Assembly: GCF_004123835.1 (NCBI RefSeq)
Contig: NZ_MZMU01000003.1
Location: 558,001 to 622,000 of the forward strand
Reading direction: 5' to 3'
Source of the DNA: Rhizobium leguminosarum
GTDB taxonomy: Bacteria; Pseudomonadota; Alphaproteobacteria; Rhizobiales; Rhizobiaceae
DNA: 64,000 nucleotides
The first letter of the stretch is position 1; each line of letters starts with the position of its first letter. The notes beneath the pieces were generated by a model, which was not told the origin of the DNA, did no database searches, and saw only the letters and a list, made by a program, of their open reading frames with translations. Positions 44,149 to 52,341 of this stretch are shown piece by piece. The position numbers and the translations under genes are program-made.

Positions 44149-44943
44149 ATGCTAGCAACTCAACAGACGCCTCAATATTCGGTTATGGACCAATTCGTGG
44201 AGTCGATCTGCTACAGGGCGCCGGAAAACCGGACACAGTGGTACCCTCCTTTAATGAGATCCGCGGAATCCCTGGGGAAGCGTGCGATCAGTGCCGACGC
44301 AGCGGAGGATGCACTCGCAGTGCTGCGGAAACTGGAGCCTGACGACTACTCCGAATATCTCTCGGCCTATTATGCAGAAGGCATCAGGCGCTTTGGCGCG
44401 AATTGGCGCTATGCAGACATCGTCACGGTCTTGCTGGCTCTGGCAGTCGACTTGAAGCCGAAGAGTTATCTGGAGATCGGCGTGCGCCGCGGGCGCAGCG
44501 TCTGCACCGTTGCGTCGAAGGCGCCCACTTGTGACATCTATATGTTCGACATGTGGGTTGCGAATTATGCGGGCATGGAAAACCCGGGCGAATCGCTTGT
44601 CTCCAGCGAACTGGACAAGGTTTCGCACACGGGAAAACGCGTTTTCACCAACGGCAACTCCCACTCCACGCTAAAGACCTTCTTCCGCCAAAATAGCGAT
44701 CTCGCCTTCGACATGATCACCGTCGACGGCGACCATACACGCAACGGCGCAATCGAGGACCTGTGCGACGTGCTGCCCCGTCTCAAGATCGGCGGCGCGG
44801 TCGTATTCGACGATATCTGCCATCCGAAGCATCGCTATCTGGAAGATGTCTGGAAAGAGCTGGTCGTCAACGACAACCGGTTCACCTCGTGGAGCTGTGC
44901 CGATATTGGTTACGGCGTTGGATTCGCCTTGCGGAAATGGTGA
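44149..44943 (+). CDS. SAM-dependent methyltransferase (class I)
   Basis: A 264-residue methyltransferase with YLEIGVRRGRSVCTVASKAP (SAM motif I), MFDMWVANY, DMITVDGDHTRNGAIEDLCDVLPRLKIGGAVVFDDICHPKH. The VDGDHT and DD motifs recall sugar or cephalosporin-hydroxylase-like (Methyltransf_24) enzymes. It probably O-methylates a sugar. Its stop overlaps the start of the epimerase gene. Confidence 0.8.
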   Translation: MLATQQTPQYSVMDQFVESICYRAPENRTQWYPPLMRSAESLGKRAISADAAEDALAVLRKLEPDDYSEYLSAYYAEGIRRFGANWRYADIVTVLLALAVDLKPKSYLEIGVRRGRSVCTVASKAPTCDIYMFDMWVANYAGMENPGESLVSSELDKVSHTGKRVFTNGNSHSTLKTFFRQNSDLAFDMITVDGDHTRNGAIEDLCDVLPRLKIGGAVVFDDICHPKHRYLEDVWKELVVNDNRFTSWSCADIGYGVGFALRKW

Positions 44944-45860
44944 ACACTTCAGAACGGCTGCTGGTTCTCGGGGCGTCCGGTTTTCTGGGCACAGCCATTT
45001 CGACCTATTTCTCGTCGCTCGGTATTCCGGTGATGGGTATCGACGTTGTTCCGCCACAGGACAAGCACATCTACAGTGATTTTTATCAGTCCGAACGGAT
45101 GGAAGAGATTCTGGAGACTGCGCTTGCCAGGCATCAACCGACGTACCTTGTCCACGTCGCGGGCAACGCCAACGTCGGTCGTTCGATTGAAGACCCTCGC
45201 TACGACTTCGTTAATTCCGTCGATCTTTTCTCCCTCGTGCTAGATCAGGTCAGGCGGGTGTCGCTCGAAACAAAGGTTCTCTTCACGTCAAGTGCTGCGG
45301 TATACGGACAGCCGAAGGTTTTGCCCATAACGGAGGAGCTTGCGCCGTCCCCGATATCCCCGTATGGCTATCACAAGTGGATGTGCGAGCAACTTTCTCG
45401 CGAGTATAGCTCGCTTTACGAAGTTTCAGTTGCGTCCATTCGGATATTTTCCGCCTATGGCGCCGGCCTTCGAAAGCAGATCCTGTGGGATTTGTGTGAG
45501 AAGTGCCGCAGCGATGGCCCAGTTCAACTCGGCGGCGACGGGAGTGAGACGAGAGATTTCATTCACGCGAAAGACATCGCGCGAGCCATATCATGCGTCG
45601 TCCGCGGGGGCACCTTCAACGGTGAAGTCTACAACGTCGCCAGCGGCGTGGAGACATCCATATCGGATCTCGCGCATCATGTTCTCTCAGCCTACGGCAT
45701 TCCTTTCGACCGTTTAGGATTCAGCGGCTCAAGCCGCGTTGGTGATCCCAAGAACTGGCGCGCCGATGTCAGTAGGCTTGAGGCGCTCGGTTTCTCGCCA
45801 ACGATCGATTTCGTTGCGGGGGTTGCCGAGTACGTGGATTGGTACAAGAAACTGCGATGA
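44937..45860 (+). CDS. NAD-dependent epimerase/dehydratase
   Basis: A 307-residue extended SDR with LLVLGASGFLGTAISTYF, HVAGNANVGRSIEDPRYDFVNSVD, FTSSAAVYGQ, catalytic YGYHKWMCEQLSREY and GDGSETRDFIHAKDIARAI. It is likely to make or modify a nucleotide sugar of the polysaccharide; the substrate cannot be read. The start is ATG 44937 or GTG 44940. The stop overlaps the next start (ATGA). Confidence 0.85.
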   Translation: MVNTSERLLVLGASGFLGTAISTYFSSLGIPVMGIDVVPPQDKHIYSDFYQSERMEEILETALARHQPTYLVHVAGNANVGRSIEDPRYDFVNSVDLFSLVLDQVRRVSLETKVLFTSSAAVYGQPKVLPITEELAPSPISPYGYHKWMCEQLSREYSSLYEVSVASIRIFSAYGAGLRKQILWDLCEKCRSDGPVQLGGDGSETRDFIHAKDIARAISCVVRGGTFNGEVYNVASGVETSISDLAHHVLSAYGIPFDRLGFSGSSRVGDPKNWRADVSRLEALGFSPTIDFVAGVAEYVDWYKKLR

Positions 45861-47041
45861 AGATATTGATCTATCTCACCGGCGGTACCCACTGGATTGG
45901 CGGTGTCCAGTACACTCGCAACCTGTTGCGCGCTGTTTCGCTGCTGCCAGCGCAGGAACGCCCCGCGCTCGTGCTTCAGATAGGTCGGAAGAATACTGGC
46001 CAAGGATACGAGGAGGAATTCTCGCACTATCCCGGGGTGGTCATCGATGGGCCACTTGAGCGGGGTTCGGCGATCCGGTCAAGAATATTGGATCTCGCGC
46101 GGCGCGCATGGAAGAGGTCGACCGGCAAGGATCTACGTCAGAAGCTTCTGCACTCCGACGAGTGTGACGTCGCATTTCCTGCAAAAGGTCCAAACATTCC
46201 GGGTTTGGCGCAGAAGGTCTATTGGGTTCCTGATTTTCAGTACAAGCATTTCCCACAGTTTTTCTCCGAAGACGAGCGACGTAGCCGTGACGCCTTTTAC
46301 GGAAAGATGTTTGATGAGAGCGGCATTCTTGTCCTGAGCAGTGAAGCGGTGAAAGCCGACTTCATACGGTTTTTCCCGACCTATTCCCAAAAACCGGTGC
46401 GCATCCTCCACTTTTCAAGCACGCTTCATGACGAGGAGTATGCCCTGGATCCAGTCGCGGTCTGCGCTAAACATGGCCTGCCGGAAAAATTTGTGTATCT
46501 GCCCAATCAGATGTGGCAACACAAGGGCTTCGACGCCGCCTTTCGTGCGCTGGGCATTCTGAAACGCGCGGAGGTTATCATCCCCCTTGTCCTGACGGGG
46601 AGCTCAGAGGATTATCGCAGTAATGACTACGCTCGCCAACTCGAAGAAATCCTGACGGAATATGACCTTCAGGATCAGATCTACCGTCTGGGCGTCCTGC
46701 CGCGAAGCGAGCAACTTCAGCTTTTCCGCCGCGCTGCCGTTGTTCTTCAGCCGTCACGGTTCGAAGGGTGGAGCACGACAGTCGAAGATACCCGCGCCCT
46801 GGGGAGGCCGATCGTGTTGTCGAACATCGATGTTCATCTGGAGCAGGCCCCGCCAAACGCGAGCTATTTTGTTGTCGGGGATCAAAAAGATCTTGCGGAT
46901 AAGCTCGGCAAAGCTTGGCTCACCGCCGAGGCGGGGCCTGATTTCAAACAGGAAGATGCCGCACGCAAGTCGGCAAACCTCAACAGTTTGGCGTATGCGA
47001 GGACCTTTCTTTCAATTATGAGACAGGCTCATCGCGAGTGA
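45857..47041 (+). CDS. Glycosyltransferase family 4
   Basis: A 394-residue GT-B enzyme beginning MKILIYLTGGTHWIGGVQYTRNLLRAV, with the C-terminal donor-binding half LPNQMWQHKGFDAAFRAL, LGVLPRSEQLQLFRRAAVVLQPSRFEGWSTTVEDTRALGRPIVLSNIDVHLEQAP (GT4 E-x7-E region). It adds a sugar of unknown identity to the growing polymer on the cytoplasmic face. Confidence 0.87.
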   Translation: MKILIYLTGGTHWIGGVQYTRNLLRAVSLLPAQERPALVLQIGRKNTGQGYEEEFSHYPGVVIDGPLERGSAIRSRILDLARRAWKRSTGKDLRQKLLHSDECDVAFPAKGPNIPGLAQKVYWVPDFQYKHFPQFFSEDERRSRDAFYGKMFDESGILVLSSEAVKADFIRFFPTYSQKPVRILHFSSTLHDEEYALDPVAVCAKHGLPEKFVYLPNQMWQHKGFDAAFRALGILKRAEVIIPLVLTGSSEDYRSNDYARQLEEILTEYDLQDQIYRLGVLPRSEQLQLFRRAAVVLQPSRFEGWSTTVEDTRALGRPIVLSNIDVHLEQAPPNASYFVVGDQKDLADKLGKAWLTAEAGPDFKQEDAARKSANLNSLAYARTFLSIMRQAHRE

Positions 47042-47078
47042 ATTGAGCTCAGCGCGAAACAGATCCGGCAGATACGCA

Positions 47079-47909
47079 ATGAAAAATCAAGAGAAAATAA
47101 CGTATATCAAACCCGCAGGGCGCTTCGCCAAAATAGATTTAGAGGAGCATTGGCGGGCGCGCTACATGTTCACAATGCTGGTGTGGAAGAAAATTCGCGC
47201 CTCTTTCGGGGAGATGTACTTCTGGTTCATCTGGGTTTGCGCCAAGCCTCTGTTGTACGTGATGATATTTTCGCTCTTCAAGCACTGGTCGCAGGCTCGT
47301 ACCGGGGTGGAAATACCATATGTTCTTTATATTTATAGCGGGCTTATCCTTTGGTACTACTTCCTTGAAACCGCCATCGACGTATCGTTGAATATCAAGG
47401 CCAATGCGGCTCTGGTGACGAAAATATACCTTCCTCGGATGATCACGCCCACGGTGCCGTTGCTGGCCAATCTGATGGACCTGGCAATATCCATGATACC
47501 GCTGATCCTGATGATGATCTATTATGGGGTCTATCCCGGCTGGCAGATCTTGATGATCATTCCAACGCTCTTGGTTGTGATGATCACAGCCATGGGGACC
47601 GGCCTGATTATAGCGACGATCACTCTGCGACTGCGCGACTTTCAGAAAATATTTGAGTTTTCGCTCTACCTCGCGATGTTTATCTCGCCGGTCATCTTCT
47701 CGCCCAGCATGATTCCCGAAGCCTTCCATTGGGTCTACCATATGAATCCGATGGTCGGTGCATTGATCGGTTGGCGAGAAGCGCTCTTCGGATCGGCCTC
47801 ATTCCCATGGGGAGCTTGGGTTTATTCCTGCTCCTTTGCAGTGCTGGCTCTCATTGTCGGCCTCTATCTCTATCTCAGGTTCGAACATGAAATGATCGAG
47901 GCGATCTAA
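47079..47909 (+). CDS. wzm: O-antigen/polysaccharide ABC transporter permease
   Basis: A 276-residue ABC-2 type permease with six hydrophobic segments (e.g. YFWFIWVCAKPLLYVMIFSLF; IPYVLYIYSGLILWYYFLETAIDV; YLAMFISPVIFSPSMIPEAFHWVYHMNPMVGALIGWREALFG, the ABC-2 signature). It exports the undecaprenyl-linked polymer with Wzt. ATG 47079 is taken as start; the TTG at 47043 lacks a good ribosome site. wzt follows 4 bases later. Confidence 0.92.
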   Translation: MKNQEKITYIKPAGRFAKIDLEEHWRARYMFTMLVWKKIRASFGEMYFWFIWVCAKPLLYVMIFSLFKHWSQARTGVEIPYVLYIYSGLILWYYFLETAIDVSLNIKANAALVTKIYLPRMITPTVPLLANLMDLAISMIPLILMMIYYGVYPGWQILMIIPTLLVVMITAMGTGLIIATITLRLRDFQKIFEFSLYLAMFISPVIFSPSMIPEAFHWVYHMNPMVGALIGWREALFGSASFPWGAWVYSCSFAVLALIVGLYLYLRFEHEMIEAI

Positions 47910-47913
47910 GAAC

Positions 47914-49182
47914 ATGGCAGAGTCGGTCATCGAAGTTTTCGATATTTCCAAGCAGTATGAAATTGGTTCAGGCGGAGGCCTGAGTATGAGCAAACTTGCT
48001 CGTGAGACAGCATTGTGGCCGTATCGCAAGATGCGTGGCCAGTCTGTTCCGCCCCTCTACAGGAAAAGGCAGAATTTCTGGCCGCTGCGTGACGTCTCGT
48101 TTTCTGTGGATCGCGGCGAAGTTGTCGGAATTATCGGCGCGAATGGCGCCGGTAAAAGCACACTTCTGAAGATATTATCCCGCATTGTCACTCCAACATC
48201 GGGAAGTGCGACCATTCGAGGGCGCGTCAGCTCGCTGATTGAAGTGGGGACCGGCTTCAACGCTAATCTTTCCGGACGTGAAAACGTCTTCTTGAATGCG
48301 TCGTTGCATGGGCTGTCACGTGAAGAAGTCGCCGCACGTTTCGACGAGATCGTCGACTTCTCCGGGGTCGGCAAATTCATCGACACCCCGGTCAAGCACT
48401 ACTCGAGTGGCATGTATAGCCGGCTGGCCTTCTCCGTTGCAGCGCACCTCGACCCAGATCTTCTGTTCGTGGATGAAGTGCTGGCCGTGGGCGACATGGC
48501 GTTCCAGCAGAAATGCCTCAACCGCTTTTCCGAGATGGTGGGCGGCAACCGAACCGTGCTGTTCGTCAGCCACAACCTTAGCGCCGTCTCGAACATCTGT
48601 TCAAAGGTACTATGGCTGGATCAGGGGCGCGTCCGGTATTTTGGTCCGACCGAAGAGGGTATCGCGGCCTATTATGAAGCGACTATGCCTTCAACCGCGC
48701 AGACGCTCGAAACCCGCTTCGACCGGACAGGCACCGGCGATTTCATGTTCAATAAGATCTCCTTCTATGACTCTTCGATGCAGCCCTCCGAACGGGTGAC
48801 GACCGGACAAGAACTCATCATCGGGCTGGAGTATCGCGCTAAACTGGAAATGATCGGGGATATCCGCGATATGAGTTTGGTGGTCATTTTCAAGAATGAT
48901 AAAGGTCACCGGCTGTTTGGCTTGCCAAGCGACGTGCTTGCGCATGGTGAGACGCCGCGCTTGACAGAAACAGGAGAATATCTCGTCAAGATCCCAAGCC
49001 TTCCGCTGCTTCCGGGCATCTACGACTTGGATCTGGGATGCATTATCAACCGTGCGACAACAGACAAGATCGTATCCGCCAAGCGCTTGATTGTCACCGA
49101 ATCGGATTTTTTTGGCTCCGGAAAGCTTCCGCCGGTTCAGCAAGGTGATCTCCTGGTGCGTTTCGACAATGAATGGCGCTGA
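47914..49182 (+). CDS. wzt: O-antigen ABC transporter ATPase with C-terminal sugar-binding-type domain
   Basis: A 422-residue protein. The N-terminal ATPase (about 1-250) has Walker A GANGAGKSTLLKILS, signature HYSSGMYSRLAFSVAAHLDPDLLFVDEVLAVGD and VSHNLSAV. The C-terminal ~170 residues (from ETRFDRTGTGDFMFNKISFYD) match in layout the Wzt C-terminal domain that in E. coli O8/O9a recognises the methylated end of the O-chain. With three methyltransferases in the locus, export of a capped chain is the natural reading. Confidence 0.92.
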   Translation: MAESVIEVFDISKQYEIGSGGGLSMSKLARETALWPYRKMRGQSVPPLYRKRQNFWPLRDVSFSVDRGEVVGIIGANGAGKSTLLKILSRIVTPTSGSATIRGRVSSLIEVGTGFNANLSGRENVFLNASLHGLSREEVAARFDEIVDFSGVGKFIDTPVKHYSSGMYSRLAFSVAAHLDPDLLFVDEVLAVGDMAFQQKCLNRFSEMVGGNRTVLFVSHNLSAVSNICSKVLWLDQGRVRYFGPTEEGIAAYYEATMPSTAQTLETRFDRTGTGDFMFNKISFYDSSMQPSERVTTGQELIIGLEYRAKLEMIGDIRDMSLVVIFKNDKGHRLFGLPSDVLAHGETPRLTETGEYLVKIPSLPLLPGIYDLDLGCIINRATTDKIVSAKRLIVTESDFFGSGKLPPVQQGDLLVRFDNEWR

Positions 49183-49197
49183 GCCTCGGGTGTAAAT

Positions 49198-50238
49198 GTG
49201 AACAAGATTTTTGATAGAGCGAAGCTTTGGCTGCTTGATTATCTCCTTCGAGATGATTGGAACGACGGCAACAACAAGGTCAAGAAGTTCGATGCCCAAA
49301 AGGCCTTGAAGGGCCTTGAGAACATGAAAGCCGGGCGAATCCTGCTGAAGCAGTTCGTAGAAGTGCTCTTCTCCTCGGGTGCCATGATAGGACGGATCGA
49401 ACGTATCCTCCAGTCGATGCGGATACCGACGTATTTGCTGATGCACTCCGTTCTGGCCAAGTGCCTTCTGCTCCTTGATGTTCATCCTAAGGCGCGACTG
49501 GCGGAACTTCATGCCGCTGGAATGCTGGAAGAGGAATTCGGCATCGCACTCAATACTCATCTGGCAGCTGTGGCTTTCGAGAAAACCCGCCAGATCAGCA
49601 AGATAAGGGAACTGTATGCAGAAGAGATCTTCGACGGCATCAGTCGTATCTCGCTGCCGTTGAGCATCAGCAACGAGGCCAGTCATCACGAAAACCACAT
49701 GGACATGATGTTCGTGGTGGCGGCAGCGAAGCATCGCGATGCAAAACGGATCTTCGAATTCGGAACTTATATGGGGCGCACGACCGTAGGGCTTGCGTCA
49801 ATAGATGCGGATGCCACTGTCACCACATTGAACCTCGATCCGTCTGAGGACACGCGATACGGGCCGTACATAGGGAAACTGATCAAGGACAGCCCCTATC
49901 GCGACCGAATTACGCAAATATTTTCGGACTCCAAAAAATTCGACACGACACCCTATGCCAAAAGCATGGATTACATCTTCATCGACGCGGATCACAGCTA
50001 CGACGCCGTCAAGAACGACACGGAGAAGTCTCTGGAGATGCTCGCTCCCGGTGGTGTCATTATATGGCATGATTATGCTCCGAAAAGCCCCGGTGTATTC
50101 GGGTACCTGCAGGAGCTCAGCCTCCAGCGTTCGCTGTTCAGGATCAGGAATACCTGTCTAGTGCTTTATATTGATGGGGTGGATGCCGACGAGTTCGAGC
50201 CCAAAAGCGATGCTGGATTTCTGGAAGACGTATCTTGA
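49198..50238 (+). CDS. SAM-dependent methyltransferase with helical N-terminus
   Basis: A 346-residue protein. About 160 residues of charged helical sequence precede a class I methyltransferase (RIFEFGTYMGRTTVGLASID; NLDPSEDTRYGPYIG; YIFIDADHSYDAVKNDTEKSLEMLAPGGVIIWHDYAPKSPGV). The IDADHSYD and HDY motifs match the Methyltransf_24 group. It is probably a sugar O-methyltransferase. The start is GTG 49198, 15 bases after wzt. Its end overlaps a minor upstream start of the FkbM gene. Confidence 0.8.
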   Translation: MNKIFDRAKLWLLDYLLRDDWNDGNNKVKKFDAQKALKGLENMKAGRILLKQFVEVLFSSGAMIGRIERILQSMRIPTYLLMHSVLAKCLLLLDVHPKARLAELHAAGMLEEEFGIALNTHLAAVAFEKTRQISKIRELYAEEIFDGISRISLPLSISNEASHHENHMDMMFVVAAAKHRDAKRIFEFGTYMGRTTVGLASIDADATVTTLNLDPSEDTRYGPYIGKLIKDSPYRDRITQIFSDSKKFDTTPYAKSMDYIFIDADHSYDAVKNDTEKSLEMLAPGGVIIWHDYAPKSPGVFGYLQELSLQRSLFRIRNTCLVLYIDGVDADEFEPKSDAGFLEDVS

Positions 50239-50252
50239 CCGGAGGCGACGAA

Positions 50253-51005
50253 GTGACAGCAAATTCGCACGAGTATCCAGTTGCGGTCGATGACCGGCAA
50301 TTCCTGGTTCGATGCATCAACGACGTAGAACGGGGGCGAGCGGCCTCCTTCCTGAGTAAGGAGCCTGAAACGGTTCGGTGGCTCAAGGCGGAAATGGTGC
50401 CAGCTACCGTTTTCTGGGATGTCGGCGCCAATGTGGGGCTCTTTTCACTTTATGCCGCGCTTCTTCAGCCGACTGCCCAAATACTTGCGTTCGAGCCAGC
50501 GGCCCATAACTATGCGAGCCTCTGCGATAACATCGTGATTAACGGGTTCACCAACATTGTTCCCTTCAGTGTGGCTCTCGGCCAAGGTAATTTGGCTTTT
50601 GATGAGCTTCATCTATCGAAGGTAGAAGCGGGAAGCTCGATCCATCATGTTGGGGCGAAGAGTCCGTGGGCAGAGAGCGAGCCAGTCTTCCGGCAACCTT
50701 GCGTTAAAGTCTCCATCGACTCCATGGTGCTTGATCATGATTTTCCGACACCGACGTTACTGAAAATCGACGTCGACGGGCTTGAACTGGGCATCCTCGA
50801 CGGTGCTCGTACCGTGTTAAACCAAGTAAAAAGCGTGCTTGTCGAGCTTGACGCGAATGACCCGTCGGAAATCTCAGCAGCGACAAATCTGCTGGAACAA
50901 GCCGGCTTCCGGCTTACTGAAACGAGCAGACGTGAAAAGACCATCAATCGAAAACTTCCCAGAAATCATATTTGGATGAACGCTGCACTGCGTCCATTAG
51001 ATTAG
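50253..51005 (+). CDS. FkbM family methyltransferase
   Basis: A 250-residue methyltransferase with VFWDVGANVGLFSLYAALLQPTAQILAFEPAAHNYASL (SAM fold), NIVINGFTNI, CVKVSIDSMVLD, PTLLKIDVDGLELGILDGARTVL and LVELDAND. FkbM-type enzymes O-methylate sugars in LPS and glycan loci. GTG 50253 is chosen because GGAGG at 50241-50245 sits 7 bases before it; an in-frame TTG at 50235 lacks one. Confidence 0.85.
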   Translation: MTANSHEYPVAVDDRQFLVRCINDVERGRAASFLSKEPETVRWLKAEMVPATVFWDVGANVGLFSLYAALLQPTAQILAFEPAAHNYASLCDNIVINGFTNIVPFSVALGQGNLAFDELHLSKVEAGSSIHHVGAKSPWAESEPVFRQPCVKVSIDSMVLDHDFPTPTLLKIDVDGLELGILDGARTVLNQVKSVLVELDANDPSEISAATNLLEQAGFRLTETSRREKTINRKLPRNHIWMNAALRPLD

Positions 51006-51084
51006 CGAAAATAAGCCAGGTTCCTCGTGTCGATGTTTGCCTGGCGAACCGTTACCTTTCGAAAATACTGGAGAGATTTCCCTA

Positions 51085-51984
51085 ATGGAGCATCAGCTAT
51101 CGATTGTTTTAGGCACATATAACCGGCTGGATCAACTCCAGAGGTGTGTCGAAAGCATCGTCAGCCAGACCAAGACAGCCTTTCGTCTTTACGTAACCGA
51201 CGCGGGTTCGACGGATGGCACAGTGGAGTACCTCCAAAGCATTGCTGGGGAAAACATAATACCCGTGCTGGTCGGCAAGAAGCTGGGCCAGGCCAAGGCG
51301 TATAACGATGTTTTTAACATTGTGACGACGCCCTACGTATGCTGGCTGAGCGACGATAACGAAGTCATCGATCATGGCCTGGACCGTGCTGTCTCTATCA
51401 TTCGAACGGATCCGTCGATCGGCATGGTGGCTCTTAAGACCAAAGATCTTCAGGGACCTTTCGTCGACGCGCCCTTTATTGGCGGCGTTTCTTCGACGGG
51501 TATATTGAATGTCAACCAAGGGCTGCTGCCCACCGCTCTGTTGAAGAAAATAGGGGGGTTTTCTGAAGAGTTTCGCGATTACGGCATCGACAACGCGTTG
51601 ACAGCAGAGGTCCTGTTTGCGGGGTACAAGGTGGTATACAGCCGCAAGGTTGCGCTACAGCACTATAGGAACTGGAGCGAGGATCCGACCTCCGAAAACT
51701 ATCAGTGGCTCAAGCAGCGCCACGAAGCCGCAAAGGTGCTGTATGAGGAACGGTACGGCAATCAGAATACCCAGGAGTTGTCTGGCTCGTACCGGATGAA
51801 GACTAAGGTCGCCCGCAGGGTCAAGGCGGGGGCAAAGCGCTATCTGACAAGCGATTATGTCCGAACCAGCGCAGCAGTGCGGACATGTTTTATTATTCTC
51901 TCATCTCGGTACATCAGCATTCTGGACCCAATCCTCACCTTCGGTAGGGACTATCATCTCGTCCAAAAAAGAAGGACCAGGTGA
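51085..51984 (+). CDS. Glycosyltransferase family 2
   Basis: A 299-residue GT-A enzyme with SIVLGTYNRLDQLQRCVESIVSQTKTAFRLYVTDAGSTDGTVEYL and CWLSDDNEVIDHGLDRAV (the DD-type metal motif), then KKIGGFSEEFRDYGIDNALTAEVLFAGYKVVY. It should use a nucleotide-sugar donor to extend the polymer. ATG 51085 has GGAGAG 10 bases upstream. The 357-base gap that follows breaks the tight gene packing of the operon. Confidence 0.87.
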   Translation: MEHQLSIVLGTYNRLDQLQRCVESIVSQTKTAFRLYVTDAGSTDGTVEYLQSIAGENIIPVLVGKKLGQAKAYNDVFNIVTTPYVCWLSDDNEVIDHGLDRAVSIIRTDPSIGMVALKTKDLQGPFVDAPFIGGVSSTGILNVNQGLLPTALLKKIGGFSEEFRDYGIDNALTAEVLFAGYKVVYSRKVALQHYRNWSEDPTSENYQWLKQRHEAAKVLYEERYGNQNTQELSGSYRMKTKVARRVKAGAKRYLTSDYVRTSAAVRTCFIILSSRYISILDPILTFGRDYHLVQKRRTR

Positions 51985-52341
51985 ACTACTCTAAAGTAGA
52001 AACCGGACACACTTGTTTTGAAGCTGCTCCCCCGGCTGCTGTTGAGCATCCAAGAGGGCGTGAAGCAACATCGTGCCGCAGCCTGAACTTGGCTGGTAGC
52101 GCGCCATTCTGTCTCGGTCACCTCAGTAATGCATGCATGGCTGAACTTTGGCGTTCAGTCACTTGAGAAGGGGATTGCGCTTACCAATGGACACGGAATA
52201 GAGACTAATATCTACCGCAGGCACTTGAAGGAGAGAGCTAGTTCGCAAGAGTACTCCGGCTTCGCCGGCACCTGAAACGAGCAGGCCAGGGCAACCGTGC
52301 ATCCAGTTCCGCGCGGCGATCGCTGAGCTAACGGAGATCAA
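51985..52341. other. Non-coding gap within the plus-strand block
   Basis: No gene is visible. A small palindrome CTGAAC-TTTGGC-GTTCAG lies near 52141-52158, and GGAG precedes the next GTG. The gap could hold a second promoter for the 52342-55951 genes, or be a join where a segment was added. I see no IS remnants. Confidence 0.35.
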
